Both the position numbers and the translations under genes were made by a program. A model generated the notes under the pieces. It had not been told where the DNA came from, searched no databases, and worked only from the letters and a program-made list of their open reading frames with translations. Below are positions 11,001 to 20,103 of a stretch of 64,000 nt of DNA, piece by piece (positions within the stretch are counted from its first letter, which is position 1; each line of letters opens with the position of its first letter). The stretch is from Alphaproteobacteria bacterium (GTDB lineage: Bacteria; Pseudomonadota; Alphaproteobacteria; Micropepsales; Micropepsaceae): positions 1 to 64,000 of the forward strand of contig WGNJ01000027.1 in NCBI GenBank assembly GCA_016124635.1, read 5' to 3'.

Positions 11001-11769
11001 CGAAATAGGCACCGTCCATGTGGTGGGTGACACGCGTCCACCATCCGTCGCCGTCGTCGGTGTTGTCCCAGGTGAATATGTTATCGCGGCTGTCCAGGTT
11101 CGGTTCCAGGTGGTTGCGGGTGCCGCTGGAGATCACCTCCAGCCCCGTGCCGTCGGGCCGGCAGCGGAGTGTCCCGCCGCCTTTCAGGACGACTTTTTTG
11201 CCGTCCTCCGGGCGTGTCGCGCCGGGCACGCCCTTGTCGCCGGTTGCGATGTAGAGCCAGCCGTCCATGCCGAACTGAAGGCCGCTGACGATATGGTCGT
11301 TGAGTGCGTTGGGGCCAGGGCCGAGATCCTTGAACAAGTCCTTGCGCTGGTCGGCCTTGCCGTCGCCGTCGGTGTCGCGGAAGACGGTCAGATACGGCAT
11401 GTGCATGACGTAAAGGGCGCCGTCGCGCCAGGCCATGCCGAAGACGGCGCGCAGGTTGTCGGCGAAGACGGTCGGGGCATTCGCGGATGGCTTGCCGTCA
11501 GGCCCGGGCCCGAATCGCAGGATTCGTCCATGGTCGGCCTCGAACGGGCCCACCTGGTCCATCGGGTCTTCGGCCACGAACAGGGATCCGTCCGGAGCCG
11601 TACCGACCTGGCACGGGAACGTTGCGGCGGGCACGGCTGCGAAAAGGCGGATTTCGAACCCTTCGGCAACTTCGGGCAGATCGGCACGGGCGGCATTCGC
11701 CAGTAGCGAGACGATGATGCAAGCGAACGACAGTTTGCCGCCGATGGTTCGGAAGCTTGGTGCGGTCAT
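8011..11769 (-). CDS. PVC-type membrane-bound dehydrogenase with HEAT repeats and cytochrome c site
   Basis: A 1252-residue exported protein. A signal peptide (about residues 1-29, ending ANAARAD) leads into a beta-propeller like that of sugar/sorbosone dehydrogenases (about 30-390, with GWLYIATGDKG and YVADWSMGGW). A long run of HEAT-like helical repeats follows (about 400-900), then a jelly-roll-like segment (about 910-1080, GSDDTMTVWLNG), and finally a c-type cytochrome with haem motif CVKCH at 1120-1124 and distal SIMPNGLAEGLQPKD. This architecture is characteristic of planctomycetes and verrucomicrobia. It probably oxidises a sugar-like compound in the periplasm and passes electrons to its own haem. 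Substrate unknown. Confidence 0.9.
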   Translation of the reverse strand: MTAPSFRTIGGKLSFACIIVSLLANAARADLPEVAEGFEIRLFAAVPAATFPCQVGTAPDGSLFVAEDPMDQVGPFEADHGRILRFGPGPDGKPSANAPTVFADNLRAVFGMAWRDGALYVMHMPYLTVFRDTDGDGKADQRKDLFKDLGPGPNALNDHIVSGLQFGMDGWLYIATGDKGVPGATRPEDGKKVVLKGGGTLRCRPDGTGLEVISSGTRNHLEPNLDSRDNIFTWDNTDDGDGWWTRVTHHMDGAYFGYAYDYHKNRHRMLDRIAEYGGGSPCGGVVYKDDVWPARYRDMAFWAEWGKREVRGFKFVPKGASFEIGEMIEFVKPGKVDSFRPIDLALSYDGTTMYVADWSMGGWNNKTEKLGRIYAITPKEIPAERVPTGFNTDTLADTIRRLSHPAFSARMRAQNAIIAKGHSPETVRALQTALASTETPALAKRHLIWTLEGIAGGGPDATMPILDRLMNDPDEDVRAQAARAMGLRQAAIANDPLIKALGDKSPVVRLQALIALGRLGDASASAAIVPHLGDSDPYLAYAARVALRRIGDFENAAKIGLASNDAAVRKGMLVTLEQQYDPKAVKALASYAADASKPVDERALAVTYLAQVDKKYPAWDGSWWGTRPTRGKIPQRELPWEATNEVLEQLRERLSDTSPEVRLAAISTVSETKDAKAMEVLRVALRTYKETPIRLKVIEALAALKDKDAVPSLADLATVREVGPQAMAALGAIGDETATKALLGAIQGSWRDQFPKTVSAALEALRKVEDKTTVRSSLQAISGVASDQNDDVRIAALNLLADYPKEAVSTETIRKGLSDPSLTVVKAAIAAIGRIQDKSSVPALIEKSSDKDTKYEAMAALAEIPDERAARVYLAGLTERNPQLRRASAGALARIRTAAIPVMERLAARKELPSNALPELRKIFERPVPLKDWHIVGPFAKADPVAVDPAATIDFSKPLVGRKGANVEWKAEKTEHSDGMVDLAKLLGPEGEVYAIAVADVTSESARKAKLVVGSDDTMTVWLNGAQVYDYKSDRGWQADADTIEVTLKAGPNRVIVKCGNTGGPWQFSAGVTEPGEYAFLEGPAPGQFDAEEFRKKALADQGDAARGQKLFADVNGLACVKCHAVGGTGGAVGPDLTGIAGKYTAEEIATSILYPSAKIASGYESQIVATHDGRVLTGVLKAETPEAIEIEDADAKRVRIPLADIEERRPADVSIMPNGLAEGLQPKDFADLLAYLATLKETSPAKPAAGQ

Positions 11770-12023
11770 GGTCGATTTCCTGACGGGGCGGAGCGATCGG
11801 TGGGGATTTGCGAGTTCGAATCCGTTGGCGGATCTTGCGTTTCGATTTTTACGATCATAGTGAGACGGCCCGGAACGCTCAATCCGAATCGAGAATACGG
11901 GTAATACGACTCGATGGTTGTTTTTTGGATCAAAAGTTTGACATCAGGCGGGTTATTTATTGTGATGTTTCGGTCGCACATCCAGTTGCGGGAAGATCTC
12001 GAAATGAAATCCGGAGGTGAAGA

Positions 12024-12656
12024 GTGATCAGGATCGTGAAGAAGTACGTGGCAATCGCATTAGCGTCCGCCGCGCTGGCCACTCCGAAAGTGACGGAAGC
12101 TGCGGATATTTTCAATACGACCGGCTCGAGCGGGATAACCTTTGCGCTCTTCACGCCGCCACTCTGGACGGCTTCGCTTTTTCATACGACCGCCACGGAT
12201 TTCAAGATCGAATCGTTTTCGTTCCAGCTCAATAACACGGTCGGCTCGATGTCGGGCAATCTGGTCGCGAAAATTTACACGAACTCAGGATCCAAGCCTG
12301 GTAGCCAGGTCGGCGCGAGTCTCGGCACGATCGACACTTCGACCCTCTCGACGACCGTGAGCCTCACCGGCCTGAATCTCACGCTCTCACCGAGTACGGA
12401 TTACTGGCTCGTCCTCGACAACAATGGCGTCGCCGGCAATATGTTTTACAACTATACGCTGACGCCCAGCGGACCGAGTTCACCATACGCTCAAGCCCAG
12501 ACGAGCGATTCAGGCGTGAATTGGGGCGTCAACAGCGGTATCGCGATGATCGGAGTCATCACAGCGGTACCCGAGCCGGGCACGGTCGTCATGGGCGCAG
12601 CCTGCGTGAGCGTACTGGCGATGGCCGGGTATCGCCGCTCGAAGAAGACTGGCTGA
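12024..12656 (+). CDS. PEP-CTERM sorting-domain protein
   Basis: A 210-residue secreted protein with an N-terminal signal peptide (cleavage near VTEAAD, residue 27) and a C-terminal tripartite sorting signal: VPEPGT, a hydrophobic helix, then basic YRRSKK. Proteins with this tail are processed by exosortase/archaeosortase-like enzymes and typically end up in the envelope or exopolysaccharide matrix. The middle resembles choice-of-anchor or beta-sandwich proteins with Thr/Ser-rich strands. It starts with GTG at 12024, supported by a strong GGAGGT at 12013-12018 with a 5-base spacer. No exosortase gene is in the window. Confidence 0.85.
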   Translation: MIRIVKKYVAIALASAALATPKVTEAADIFNTTGSSGITFALFTPPLWTASLFHTTATDFKIESFSFQLNNTVGSMSGNLVAKIYTNSGSKPGSQVGASLGTIDTSTLSTTVSLTGLNLTLSPSTDYWLVLDNNGVAGNMFYNYTLTPSGPSSPYAQAQTSDSGVNWGVNSGIAMIGVITAVPEPGTVVMGAACVSVLAMAGYRRSKKTG

Positions 12657-12849
12657 AGTATCGGGCTGATCAGGGAGGGTTCCGATGGCCGCGCTGAGAA
12701 CACGGAATTTCAGGTGATCGAATCCGCGGCGAATCGAACTTCATTTCGCGGTCGAAGATATGACCACAAGACAAATAGAAGCAGCCCGGGCGATATCGAA
12801 CAAGCCCGGGCAGCTGGTCTTTGCAGGGTCGCTTGAGAAACGTTCGTTT

Positions 12850-13053
12850 TCAATTCTTCATTTTCGTCAGACCGACGAAAATGCAAATTCCGTCGCCGCC
12901 GGGGTTGCCTTTGATCGCGTCGTCGTTATTCGACTTCCAGTTGTTGATCGCCCAGGCGTTGTCGGCCAGGTCGACGACTTTCGTCAATGTCTTTATGGGC
13001 ATGAAGGCCGGGCTGGAGCCCGGGCCGAAAGGTGGCTTGGCTTCATGCGGCAT
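12850..13053 (-). pseudogene. Small reading frame, possible gene remnant
   Basis: From the ATG at 13053 a 67-codon frame runs to 12850 with strongly GC-rich third positions, unlike the surrounding DNA, which suggests it is or was coding. The peptide (including VVDLADNAWAINNWKSNN and GGDGICIFVGLTKMKN) matches nothing I recognise. There is no good ribosome binding site, and upstream in-frame sequence loses the codon bias. It may be the 3' fragment of an older gene or a genuine small protein. It is the only coding-like signal between 12657 and 13669. Confidence 0.35.
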
Positions 13054-13669
13054 GAGGTTTAAACCGGCATTGGACGAGTTTGTCGCTGGTCGAGTGCGAA
13101 ATCGGGGTGTCATCGGCGGACGTTCGAGGTAAACGCAAAAAGCCAGGACGGCAAAATCGGCTGGAGTCACGAATCTCCGCGAAGTACCAACGCCCTGGGC
13201 CTGCCAAGCTCCAGCTCGGTGGGGCCAGGCGTATCATCCAGCCAGCTTTGCCAGCCTTGAAAAAAACGACTCGAGAGCAGGCCCTCCAAGAAACCACGAA
13301 TCAGGGCGCAAGAATTTTGTCTCGGTTCATTCCCGTAGTCGCAAGAGGATGGATCATTCTGACCAGCAATATCTTGCGACGGTTTTCGCGTTCGTCGTCC
13401 TCTGCTCGCTTGAATCGCCACGTTCGTTATCGTATGATTATCCGTAATACGGTATGTGGTCATGCCGTACCTGTCTGCCTACTTTCCGGCACTTCGTCTC
13501 GGAAATTCCCCCTTCATTCGCTCTGATCCGATTGCGTGATCGCCCCCACGGGGGCTGCGTGTGTGGGTATTTTCGATTTCGCAAGTTGCCGGAGTCATGA
13601 AGCCGGTCGCGTGTCGAACGTGGACAAAGGCGCACGACCCCAATTCGAAGAGGAAACGATCGGAAAGCG
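13054..13669. other. Sparse intergenic region, no supported gene
   Basis: No reading frame in this 0.6-kb stretch shows convincing codon bias or a recognisable motif. It holds the promoter side of coaE, with AT-richer sequence at 13430-13450 (TTATCGTATGATTATCCG). Confidence 0.5.
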
Positions 13670-14590
13670 ATGCGACTGATGAAGCGGCCGCGGGATTCGA
13701 AACGAAGCACCGGACCGGCACGAGGACCGTCCCGCCCGGAGCGTGCGGATAAAAGGACACCGCGGCGGAATCGTCGTAAGGCTCCCACACGACCGATTCG
13801 GGTCGTGGGCATCGTCGGGGGTATCGGTTCCGGAAAAAGTCACGTAGCCAGGCTTCTGGCAGATCGCGGGGCGACGGTGATCGACGCCGATTCGGTCGGC
13901 CACGCCCTGCTCGATCAGGGGCCGGTTCAGGAAACGCTCGTACGCAAGTTCGGCCAGGATATTCTTGGAACGCCTGACGAAGACGGCGTCCGCCGCGTCG
14001 ACCGGCGCACCCTGGGCGCGATCGTTTTCAAGGACGAAGCCTCACGCAAGGTGCTCGAGGAAGCCCTACACCCCCGTATGCGTTCGACGTTCGAGCGGGT
14101 GATCTCACGGCTCGGCCGTCAGCTTTCGCCCAAGCCCGGCGCTCTGAGGCTTCCGGCACCTGTCGTCGTTCTGGATGCCGCCGTACTTTACGAAGCCGGC
14201 TGGAACGACCTTTGCGACCTCGTCGTGTTCGTGGAAGCTCCGAAGAAGGACCGCATCAAGCGAGTTCAGGCGGGCCGGGGCTGGTCGCAGGAAGAGCTGG
14301 AACGCCGCGAAGCTTCTCAGTGGCCCCTGGAACTCAAGAAAAACCAGGCGGATGTGGTTATCCGCAACCCGGAAACCGAAGAAACCGCTCCGCTTGCGCG
14401 GGAGATCGAAAAACTCTGGGTCAGGCTGATTCCGAACCCGCGCCCGGTCGTCAGCCGTCCGAAACCCGACGCGACCAAATTCGATCATCTGATCGAAGAC
14501 GAGATCGACGTGATCGCGACCGAAAGGCCGAAGCGGCGCCGGAAACCCGGCGGCAGGAATTCCGGCCCGTCACGTCACAAAAAAGATTGA
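13670..14590 (+). CDS. coaE: Dephospho-CoA kinase with terminal extensions
   Basis: Catalyses the last step of coenzyme A synthesis, ATP-dependent phosphorylation of dephospho-CoA. The P-loop GGIGSGKS sits near residues 50-57, followed by DADSVGHALL and the family helix motifs (HPRMR, VLDAAVLYEAGW, VVFVEAPKKDRIKRV). At 306 residues it is about 100 longer than typical bacterial CoaE. It has a basic 40-residue N-terminal tail (rich in Arg/Lys/Pro) and a basic C-terminal tail ending KRRRKPGGRNSGPSR. The tails may bind nucleic acid or be disordered; that is inference. rho follows 123 bp downstream on the same strand. Confidence 0.9.
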   Translation: MRLMKRPRDSKRSTGPARGPSRPERADKRTPRRNRRKAPTRPIRVVGIVGGIGSGKSHVARLLADRGATVIDADSVGHALLDQGPVQETLVRKFGQDILGTPDEDGVRRVDRRTLGAIVFKDEASRKVLEEALHPRMRSTFERVISRLGRQLSPKPGALRLPAPVVVLDAAVLYEAGWNDLCDLVVFVEAPKKDRIKRVQAGRGWSQEELERREASQWPLELKKNQADVVIRNPETEETAPLAREIEKLWVRLIPNPRPVVSRPKPDATKFDHLIEDEIDVIATERPKRRRKPGGRNSGPSRHKKD

Positions 14591-14713
14591 CGAACGCCGC
14601 GACCGTCCGCAGAGGAACCTGGTTCTCCGGACTGGTCGGCAACCCGGTGAATTCCGACGCAAAGCGATCTATGGCCAGTCTCAGACGATGATTGCAGAAT
14701 AGAGACACCGCCC

Positions 14714-16486
14714 ATGCCAGATGACTTGTTCGACCGCGACGAACCGAACGAAAATGGGAACCGACGGGAAAATCCTCTCGAATCCGACAGCAAGTCGGGC
14801 TCGGCGGCTTCCCGTTCCGTCAAGTTCCGTGAGCGATCCGTGCCGGAAACCAGCATGGGGCTTCGGGGCAGGATCGGTTCGAAGTCCCGCTCGAAATCGT
14901 CTAAGAACGCTCCGCCGGAACCGCCGCCGACGATCGCCCAGCCACCGTCCGCACATCGGGATCCCGCCGAAGAAACCGTCGCCAGCTACGTGACCGACCC
15001 GGCCGACGTCGTCGCGAAGCAGCCGCAGGCGGATACGGAACCCGCCTCCGCGGCATCGGCCGACCCGCTCGATGAAGACACCCCCGTGCAGACCGTGAAA
15101 CCGGGCATCAAACCTGGAATCACGATTCCGTCCAGCTCGGCCATCATCGGGCTCGACGAGGACGAACTCGACGAAGTCGACTCCCAGTTTCAGGAACGGG
15201 CCGAAGAACTCACCCGCAACGAGTTCCAGCTCGCCGAATTGCAGAAGATGACGATGCCGCAGCTCATCGCGACGGCACGCACCGAGGGCATCGACGACAT
15301 CCTGGGCCTGAAGAAGCAGGACCTGATCTTCAGGATCCTCAAGGAACGCCTCAAGCAGAACGGCCTGATGTTCGGCGAGGGCACGCTGGAAGTGCTGCCG
15401 GACGGCTTCGGCTTCCTCCGTAGCCCGGACTATAACTATCTCCCTTGCCCGGACGATATTTACGTCTCCCCCAGCCAGATCCGCCGCTTCGGCCTGAAGA
15501 CCGGTTCGACCGTGGCCGGGACGATCCGCCCGCCCAAGGAAAATGAGCGTTACTTCGCCCTCCTGCGGGTGGACGCCATCAATTTCGAGCCGGCCGAAAA
15601 GCATGCTGAAATCGTGCCTTTCGAAGAACTTACGCCTCTGCACCCGCAGTCGCGCCTGTTCATGGAGACGCCCAAGGCCCACGACATCAACATGCGTGTC
15701 GTCGACCTCGTCAGCCCGATCGGCAAGGGGCAGCGGGGGATCATCGTCGCTCCGCCGAGGACCGGCAAGACGATCCTGCTCCAGAAGATCGCCAACAGCG
15801 TTCTGACGAATCACCCCGAATGCTACGTGATGGTCCTGCTGATCGACGAACGCCCCGAAGAAGTGACCGACATGGAGCGTTCCGTGCGCGGGCCGACGGC
15901 CGAAGTCATCAGCTCCACGTTCGACGAACCCGCCTCACGCCACATTCAGGTCGCTGAAATGGTGATCGAAAAGGCCAAGCGGATGGTCGAATACGGCAAG
16001 GATGTCGTCATCGTCCTTGACTCCATCACCCGCCTGGCCCGGGCTTACAACACCGAAGCGCCGCACTCGGGCAAGATCCTCACCGGTGGTGTCGACGCCT
16101 CGGCCCTGCAGAAGCCCAAGCGATTCTTCGGCGCCGCCCGGAAAGTCGAAGAGGCCGGCAGCCTGACGATCCTGGCCACGGCCCTGGTCGAAACCGGCAG
16201 CCGGATGGACGACGTCATCTTCGAAGAATTCAAGGGCACGGGCAACATGGAATTGCACCTCGACCGCCGCCTGGTCGAGAAGCGCGTCTGGCCCGCTATC
16301 GACATCAACAAGTCGGGAACCCGGCGCGAAGAGCTGCTGATGGACCCCGAAGAACTGCGCCGGGTGTGGATCCTCCGCCGCGTGCTCAACGACATGAACC
16401 CGGTCGAAGCGATGGAGCTGCTGACCGGCCGCATGAAGAAGACCAAATCCAACGCCGAATTCCTCCTGGCCATGAATCTGTCGTAA
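14714..16486 (+). CDS. rho: Transcription termination factor Rho with long N-terminal extension
   Basis: A hexameric RNA helicase that terminates transcription. The order is: a Pro/Ser/Glu-rich, probably disordered extension (about residues 1-160), the Rho N-terminal helical domain ([19 protein letters not shown]), a cold-shock-like RNA-binding fold ([16 protein letters not shown], near 230-300), then the ATPase core with P-loop APPRTGKT at 346-353, [10 protein letters not shown] and [13 protein letters not shown]. Length is 590 against about 420 in E. coli; the surplus is the N-terminal extension, as in several other phyla. The catalytic core looks complete. It sits between coaE and ribH. 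Confidence 0.96.
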   Translation: MPDDLFDRDEPNENGNRRENPLESDSKSGSAASRSVKFRERSVPETSMGLRGRIGSKSRSKSSKNAPPEPPPTIAQPPSAHRDPAEETVASYVTDPADVVAKQPQADTEPASAASADPLDEDTPVQTVKPGIKPGITIPSSSAIIGLDEDELDEVDSQFQERAEELTRNEFQLAELQKMTMPQLIATARTEGIDDILGLKKQDLIFRILKERLKQNGLMFGEGTLEVLPDGFGFLRSPDYNYLPCPDDIYVSPSQIRRFGLKTGSTVAGTIRPPKENERYFALLRVDAINFEPAEKHAEIVPFEELTPLHPQSRLFMETPKAHDINMRVVDLVSPIGKGQRGIIVAPPRTGKTILLQKIANSVLTNHPECYVMVLLIDERPEEVTDMERSVRGPTAEVISSTFDEPASRHIQVAEMVIEKAKRMVEYGKDVVIVLDSITRLARAYNTEAPHSGKILTGGVDASALQKPKRFFGAARKVEEAGSLTILATALVETGSRMDDVIFEEFKGTGNMELHLDRRLVEKRVWPAIDINKSGTRREELLMDPEELRRVWILRRVLNDMNPVEAMELLTGRMKKTKSNAEFLLAMNLS

Positions 16487-16555
16487 AGCCACGCCTGAAG
16501 GGTGGGTCGCCGGAAGCCGGAAATGGAATCGGGATCAAGACTCGCGAGATTCGAA

Positions 16556-17080
16556 ATGAACGTTCTGGAAGGGGATCTTTCGCCGCCCGCGGGCCGTTTC
16601 GCCATCGTGGTGGCCAGGTTCAATTCGATGGTGACCGAAGCCCTGCTTCACGGCTGCTGCGACCGGTTCGTCCGGCTCGGTGTGGCCGAAGACCGGCTTG
16701 ATGTCGCCTGGGTGCCCGGCTCGTTCGAAATTCCGCTGGTCGCCCGCAAGCTGGCCGAAACGGGGCAGTATGCGGCCGTTGTCTGCCTGGGCTGCGTGAT
16801 CCGGGGCGAGACTTCGCACTACGATCACGTCGCTGGCCAGGCTGCCGGTGGTGTCATGCAGGCATCGGTCGCGACCGGAGTGCCCGTGATCTTCGGCATC
16901 CTCACGACCGAATCGGTCGAGCAGGCCCTCAACCGTTCCGGGTTGAAATCGGGCAACAAGGGTGGCGAAGCGGCTGAGGCCGCTGTCGAAATGGTCAACC
17001 TGCTGGCTCAGATCGGTCCCGGCGGCAGCCTCACTTCCGTTCCCGCCGGGTTCGGCGGCGGTCGCATTCCGGCACGCTGA
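16556..17080 (+). CDS. ribH: 6,7-dimethyl-8-ribityllumazine synthase
   Basis: Condenses 5-amino-6-ribitylaminouracil with 3,4-dihydroxy-2-butanone 4-phosphate in riboflavin synthesis. Family motifs are clear: [17 protein letters not shown] (substrate binding), [31 protein letters not shown] with the catalytic His, and [16 protein letters not shown]. The ATG at 16556 gives a 174-residue protein whose start ([11 protein letters not shown]) matches the family; an upstream in-frame ATG at 16523 is possible and has a slightly better ribosome site. It lies 69 bp after rho on the same strand. Confidence 0.94.
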   Translation: MNVLEGDLSPPAGRFAIVVARFNSMVTEALLHGCCDRFVRLGVAEDRLDVAWVPGSFEIPLVARKLAETGQYAAVVCLGCVIRGETSHYDHVAGQAAGGVMQASVATGVPVIFGILTTESVEQALNRSGLKSGNKGGEAAEAAVEMVNLLAQIGPGGSLTSVPAGFGGGRIPAR

Positions 17081-17095
17081 TCGGAGATCGCACCT

Positions 17096-17779
17096 GTGAC
17101 CGAGCCTGTGCGAATTCCGCCCGATTTCTATTTCGAAATCGAAAACTTCGCCCGACCGTTCGCACCTCTGCCCGGCGACCTGAACCGGCCGGGGGCGATG
17201 TGCGACCTGCCTCCAACGCACAGGCTCGTCAGTTCTTCCGACCTTGCCGGAATTCCGGACTGGGCCGACGTGCGCTGCGGCTGGTCGCCAAAAGGGCTCG
17301 CCGTAGTCTTCGACCGGCCCGACCCCACGAAGCCCCGTTCCGGCCTTGTGCGGATGGATGTCTGGATCGACACCCGTAACACCCGCAACATTCACCGGGC
17401 CACGCGGTTCTGCCACCAGTTTCGTCTCGAGTTCGACCCGACCGTCACCATCGGCCGCAAACGCAGCCCGAACGAAACCATGGCCCCCGGTGCGGAACTC
17501 AGCCAGATACGGATCAACCGAGCCCTGGCCGACGCCCCCGTTGCCGAGCGTTCGGCCATTTACACCGATCTGGCCAACGGCAGGAACGGCGGGTTTCGGC
17601 TGGCGCTTTTCCTGACGAACGAGGCCCTCAACGGCTTCGACCCTGACGTCAACCGGGCCCTGGGCTTCGCTTACCGACTTTCGGCCCCTTCGCAGGATCT
17701 CCAGCGGCTCGGCCCCGGCTCCGAATTTCCGGTACAGGAAGATCCCAGTCTTTGGACAGTACTGCAGCTGGTGGATTGA
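17096..17779 (+). CDS. Conserved protein of unknown function
   Basis: A 227-residue soluble protein that I cannot assign firmly. It starts with GTG at 17096, with GGAG nine bases upstream, 15 bp after ribH, so it is probably in the same transcript. No signal peptide or membrane segment is seen. The strand-rich core (WADVRCGWSPKGLAVVFDR, then DVWIDTRNTRNIHRATRFCH) recalls the family-9 carbohydrate-binding-like beta-sandwich found at protein termini in planctomycetes, but the resemblance is weak. The coupling to riboflavin synthesis may be positional only. Confidence 0.7.
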   Translation: MTEPVRIPPDFYFEIENFARPFAPLPGDLNRPGAMCDLPPTHRLVSSSDLAGIPDWADVRCGWSPKGLAVVFDRPDPTKPRSGLVRMDVWIDTRNTRNIHRATRFCHQFRLEFDPTVTIGRKRSPNETMAPGAELSQIRINRALADAPVAERSAIYTDLANGRNGGFRLALFLTNEALNGFDPDVNRALGFAYRLSAPSQDLQRLGPGSEFPVQEDPSLWTVLQLVD

Positions 17780-17951
17780 CCGGATCTCCTCCTGGCGAAA
17801 TCAACGTTCCCGACGTCGGTCGCTTTCGTAAGTCGTTTGTGGTGAATTGAATAGGGTCTCCGCTCTTTCTCACGGCCTCCCGGATTGACGGACTCTCTTC
17901 GGGCGTCTACGATAAATTCCGGTGTTTCTTCTGTCCTGATGGAGGCCTTCC

Positions 17952-18710
17952 ATGTCCGGACGATTCCGAATCCGCGTGATCGCTCTGCTGGGCCTGTGTC
18001 CCTTGTCGTGGAACGCTCTGGCCACCGCCGACGAGAAACCGAAAAAACCGGCGACCGCCCCGGCGCAGGAGTCGAAGGAGAAAACCGCCAAAACGGCGAA
18101 GCCGGCCAAATCCGCCGCCAAATTCCCCAAAATGTTACGGTCCGACCGTTACTGGCGGATGAAGCTCGATCCCGGCCAGTATTACGTGACCCGGCGAAAA
18201 GGCACGGAGCAGGCCTTCAGCGGCATGTACTGGAATCATCACGAAGATGGCGTTTATACCTGCATCGGGTGCGGTACGCCCCTGTTCGATTCGGAAGCCA
18301 AATTCGACAGCGGCACGGGCTGGCCGAGCTACTGGCAGGTGATCAGTCGAAGTTATCTGAAATCGCATCCCGATTTCAGCAACGGAATGTTGCGGACGGA
18401 AGTCAATTGCCGCGTCTGCGACGCTCATCTGGGCCACGTCTTCAACGACGGTCCGCGCCCGACCGGCCTTCGTTACTGCATCAATTCGGCCTCGATCGAC
18501 TTCGTCTCACGCGAAGACCTGAAGGATTACATCGACGATTGGCGTAAAGCCATGGGCCTGCCGCCGCTGGAGACTGCCGAAAAACCGGAAGACGGAAAAG
18601 ACGCTTCGGAGTCTACGTCGAATGAAGCCGATCCCGCGGGGCGCACCTCTGGCGATGCAGCCACCTTTTCGAAGTCCGATTCGGAAAAAGAGCCTGTGCC
18701 GAAACCTTGA
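17952..18710 (+). CDS. msrB: Peptide-methionine (R)-S-oxide reductase, exported
   Basis: Repairs oxidised methionine (R epimer) in proteins. After a signal peptide (residues 1 to about 27, ending ALATADE) and a Lys/Ala/Pro-rich linker comes a complete MsrB domain. The zinc cysteine pairs are CIGCG (104/107) and CRVCD (153/156); the fold motif is GTGWPSYW; the catalytic cysteine is in RYCINSAS (Cys176). A C-terminal acidic Ser/Glu-rich tail follows. The signal peptide places repair in the periplasm. GGAGG lies seven bases before the ATG. The gene converges on the polA remnant and polA to the right. Confidence 0.93.
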   Translation: MSGRFRIRVIALLGLCPLSWNALATADEKPKKPATAPAQESKEKTAKTAKPAKSAAKFPKMLRSDRYWRMKLDPGQYYVTRRKGTEQAFSGMYWNHHEDGVYTCIGCGTPLFDSEAKFDSGTGWPSYWQVISRSYLKSHPDFSNGMLRTEVNCRVCDAHLGHVFNDGPRPTGLRYCINSASIDFVSREDLKDYIDDWRKAMGLPPLETAEKPEDGKDASESTSNEADPAGRTSGDAATFSKSDSEKEPVPKP

Positions 18711-18753
18711 ATGACTTCGAATCTGCTTCGGGCGCATTCCCGAACTTTTCTGG

Positions 18754-18826
18754 GCCCGCCTCACTCCACATCCAGCCAGTTCGGCCCGGCGGCGGCGTCC
18801 ACTTTGACAGGGACTTTCAGGGCGAT
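18754..18826 (-). pseudogene. Decayed duplicate of the polA 3' end
   Basis: These 73 bases align to the true polA terminus at 20097-20169 with five mismatches; the first 46 bases are identical. Read on the minus strand the copy still encodes the last 21 residues of DNA polymerase I plus the stop codon at 18761-18763 (VDAAAGPNWLDVE ending). Four of the five differences are synonymous third-position changes and one changes Glu to Lys, so the two copies appear to have diverged largely as coding DNA. Upstream of base 18826 the similarity stops abruptly. No other part of polA is present here. Confidence 0.9.
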
Positions 18827-19227
18827 CGGAATGTCCTACAGGACGGATGCGAAGTGACTGGATCATGCATTCGACATGGGAGATGCGAATGCCGCCACAT
18901 ATAATCGAATAGTCATGTGTCTTCAAATTCTCACTTGGATGAATCAGCGTTCTGAACTTATGAATTGATAAGAGACTTTCGAGCTGCTCATGAAGCTCTT
19001 TTGCCACATGTTTTCGGAGAAATCGATTCGGAATTCGAAAGGGACTTGCTTGTCAATAACTGCTCTGTTATGTTCCGCAAGTCTCGATTCTCTTCGCTTT
19101 CATTCCGACAACTGTTTTCGACATAAGTGTCGAAGGCTTCGGTGCCCTCGCATAAATCGTCGTGCTCGAAATGAATGCGGAGAATCGTTCTATCGGATTG
19201 AAAGAAAGTATAAGAAAGGGAGTACGA
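18827..19227. other. Intergenic region upstream of PEP-CTERM gene
   Basis: AT-richer than its surroundings (for example 18901-19010) and without a convincing gene. It holds the break point of the polA remnant at about 18826 and presumably the promoter of the PEP-CTERM gene at 19228. No terminator hairpin is evident behind msrB. Confidence 0.5.
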
Positions 19228-19986
19228 ATGCGTACATCGATCGGTTACACACTGGCCGTGCTCGTTGTGCTGACACAGCAAGCTGCGAAGGCGGCGGATT
19301 TCATCTCGTGGGGGGCCGCTACGAATATCTCGGGCGATTCCGACGTGGACACGACCGGTGCTCTGGTTTTAGCCTACAACCTCGGCACGAGCAGCGTCAG
19401 TTCGACGACCGTCAATGGCGTACTGTTTTCGGCATGGGGGTTTCCGGCGAACGGATCGACGAACACCACCACGAACGGATCGGCGACTTTGACCGAGACG
19501 ACGGTAAACTTCAAACTGGTCTCTTTCAGCAATCTCGGGACCGGTACCGGAAGCTTCTCAGGGCTTTCCTCGGACTATCAGACTTTGCTCGGATCAGGTG
19601 GTTCGAGCAATAACCCGACCTCCATCGATTTGACAGTCACGGGTTTGACTGTCGGCGTGTCCTACCGGTTTCAGTGGTGGGCGAACAATAGCTCGCTGGT
19701 GACCAACGGCGGGCCGATGCTGCTGACGTCCTCGAATTCCAGAGAACTCAACGCGAACGTGGGTACCTCGAACGGAAATCTGGGGCAATACACGATCGGG
19801 ACGTTCACGGCTTTCTCGTCCAGCCTTCTGATCCATTTCACAGCCGGAGCCGGTTCGAGTGCCCCGTTGATCAACGCCTTCCAGCTTCGCGTCGTACCTG
19901 AGCCATCCACTTGGGTCATGGGCGGGTTAGCTACGTCTCTGCTTGCCGGAAGCGGTCTTCGGATGCGCCGGCAAAAGAAGAATTGA
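19228..19986 (+). CDS. PEP-CTERM sorting-domain protein
   Basis: A 252-residue secreted protein. A signal peptide ends at about residue 24 (QQAAKAAD). A Ser/Thr/Gly/Asn-rich beta-strand body follows (NGSTNTTTNGSATLTETTVN), then the sorting tail VPEPSTW, a hydrophobic helix and RMRRQKKN. It is the same class as the gene at 12024, with a different body. The ATG at 19228 is chosen because it begins the signal peptide and has AAAGGGA about seven bases upstream. It lies between the polA remnant and polA, so it may have arrived with the rearrangement that duplicated the polA tail. Confidence 0.85.
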   Translation: MRTSIGYTLAVLVVLTQQAAKAADFISWGAATNISGDSDVDTTGALVLAYNLGTSSVSSTTVNGVLFSAWGFPANGSTNTTTNGSATLTETTVNFKLVSFSNLGTGTGSFSGLSSDYQTLLGSGGSSNNPTSIDLTVTGLTVGVSYRFQWWANNSSLVTNGGPMLLTSSNSRELNANVGTSNGNLGQYTIGTFTAFSSSLLIHFTAGAGSSAPLINAFQLRVVPEPSTWVMGGLATSLLAGSGLRMRRQKKN

Positions 19987-20027
19987 TCCCGCGATCGTTC
20001 GACGACTGATCGACCGATCGGAAAATC

Positions 20028-20078
20028 CGAAATCGCCGGTTCGGCTTACCATGTCAAGCCGGGCCGGCGATTTCGTTT
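20028..20078. terminator. Bidirectional intrinsic terminator
   Basis: An almost continuous stem: arms 20028-20047 and 20056-20075, 18 Watson-Crick pairs plus two adjacent G-T pairs, and an eight-base loop (ACCATGTC). The rightward transcript ends in a short T-rich tail (TTTCGTTTCG). It separates the PEP-CTERM gene from convergent polA. Confidence 0.8.
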
Positions 20079-20103
20079 CGTCACGAATCGCCTTTCGCCC
20101 GCC

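Noticed and set aside
10177-11706. 509-codon open frame opposite the PVC dehydrogenase
   Set aside because: Antisense shadow with no motif; the opposite strand encodes the recognisable propeller and HEAT region.
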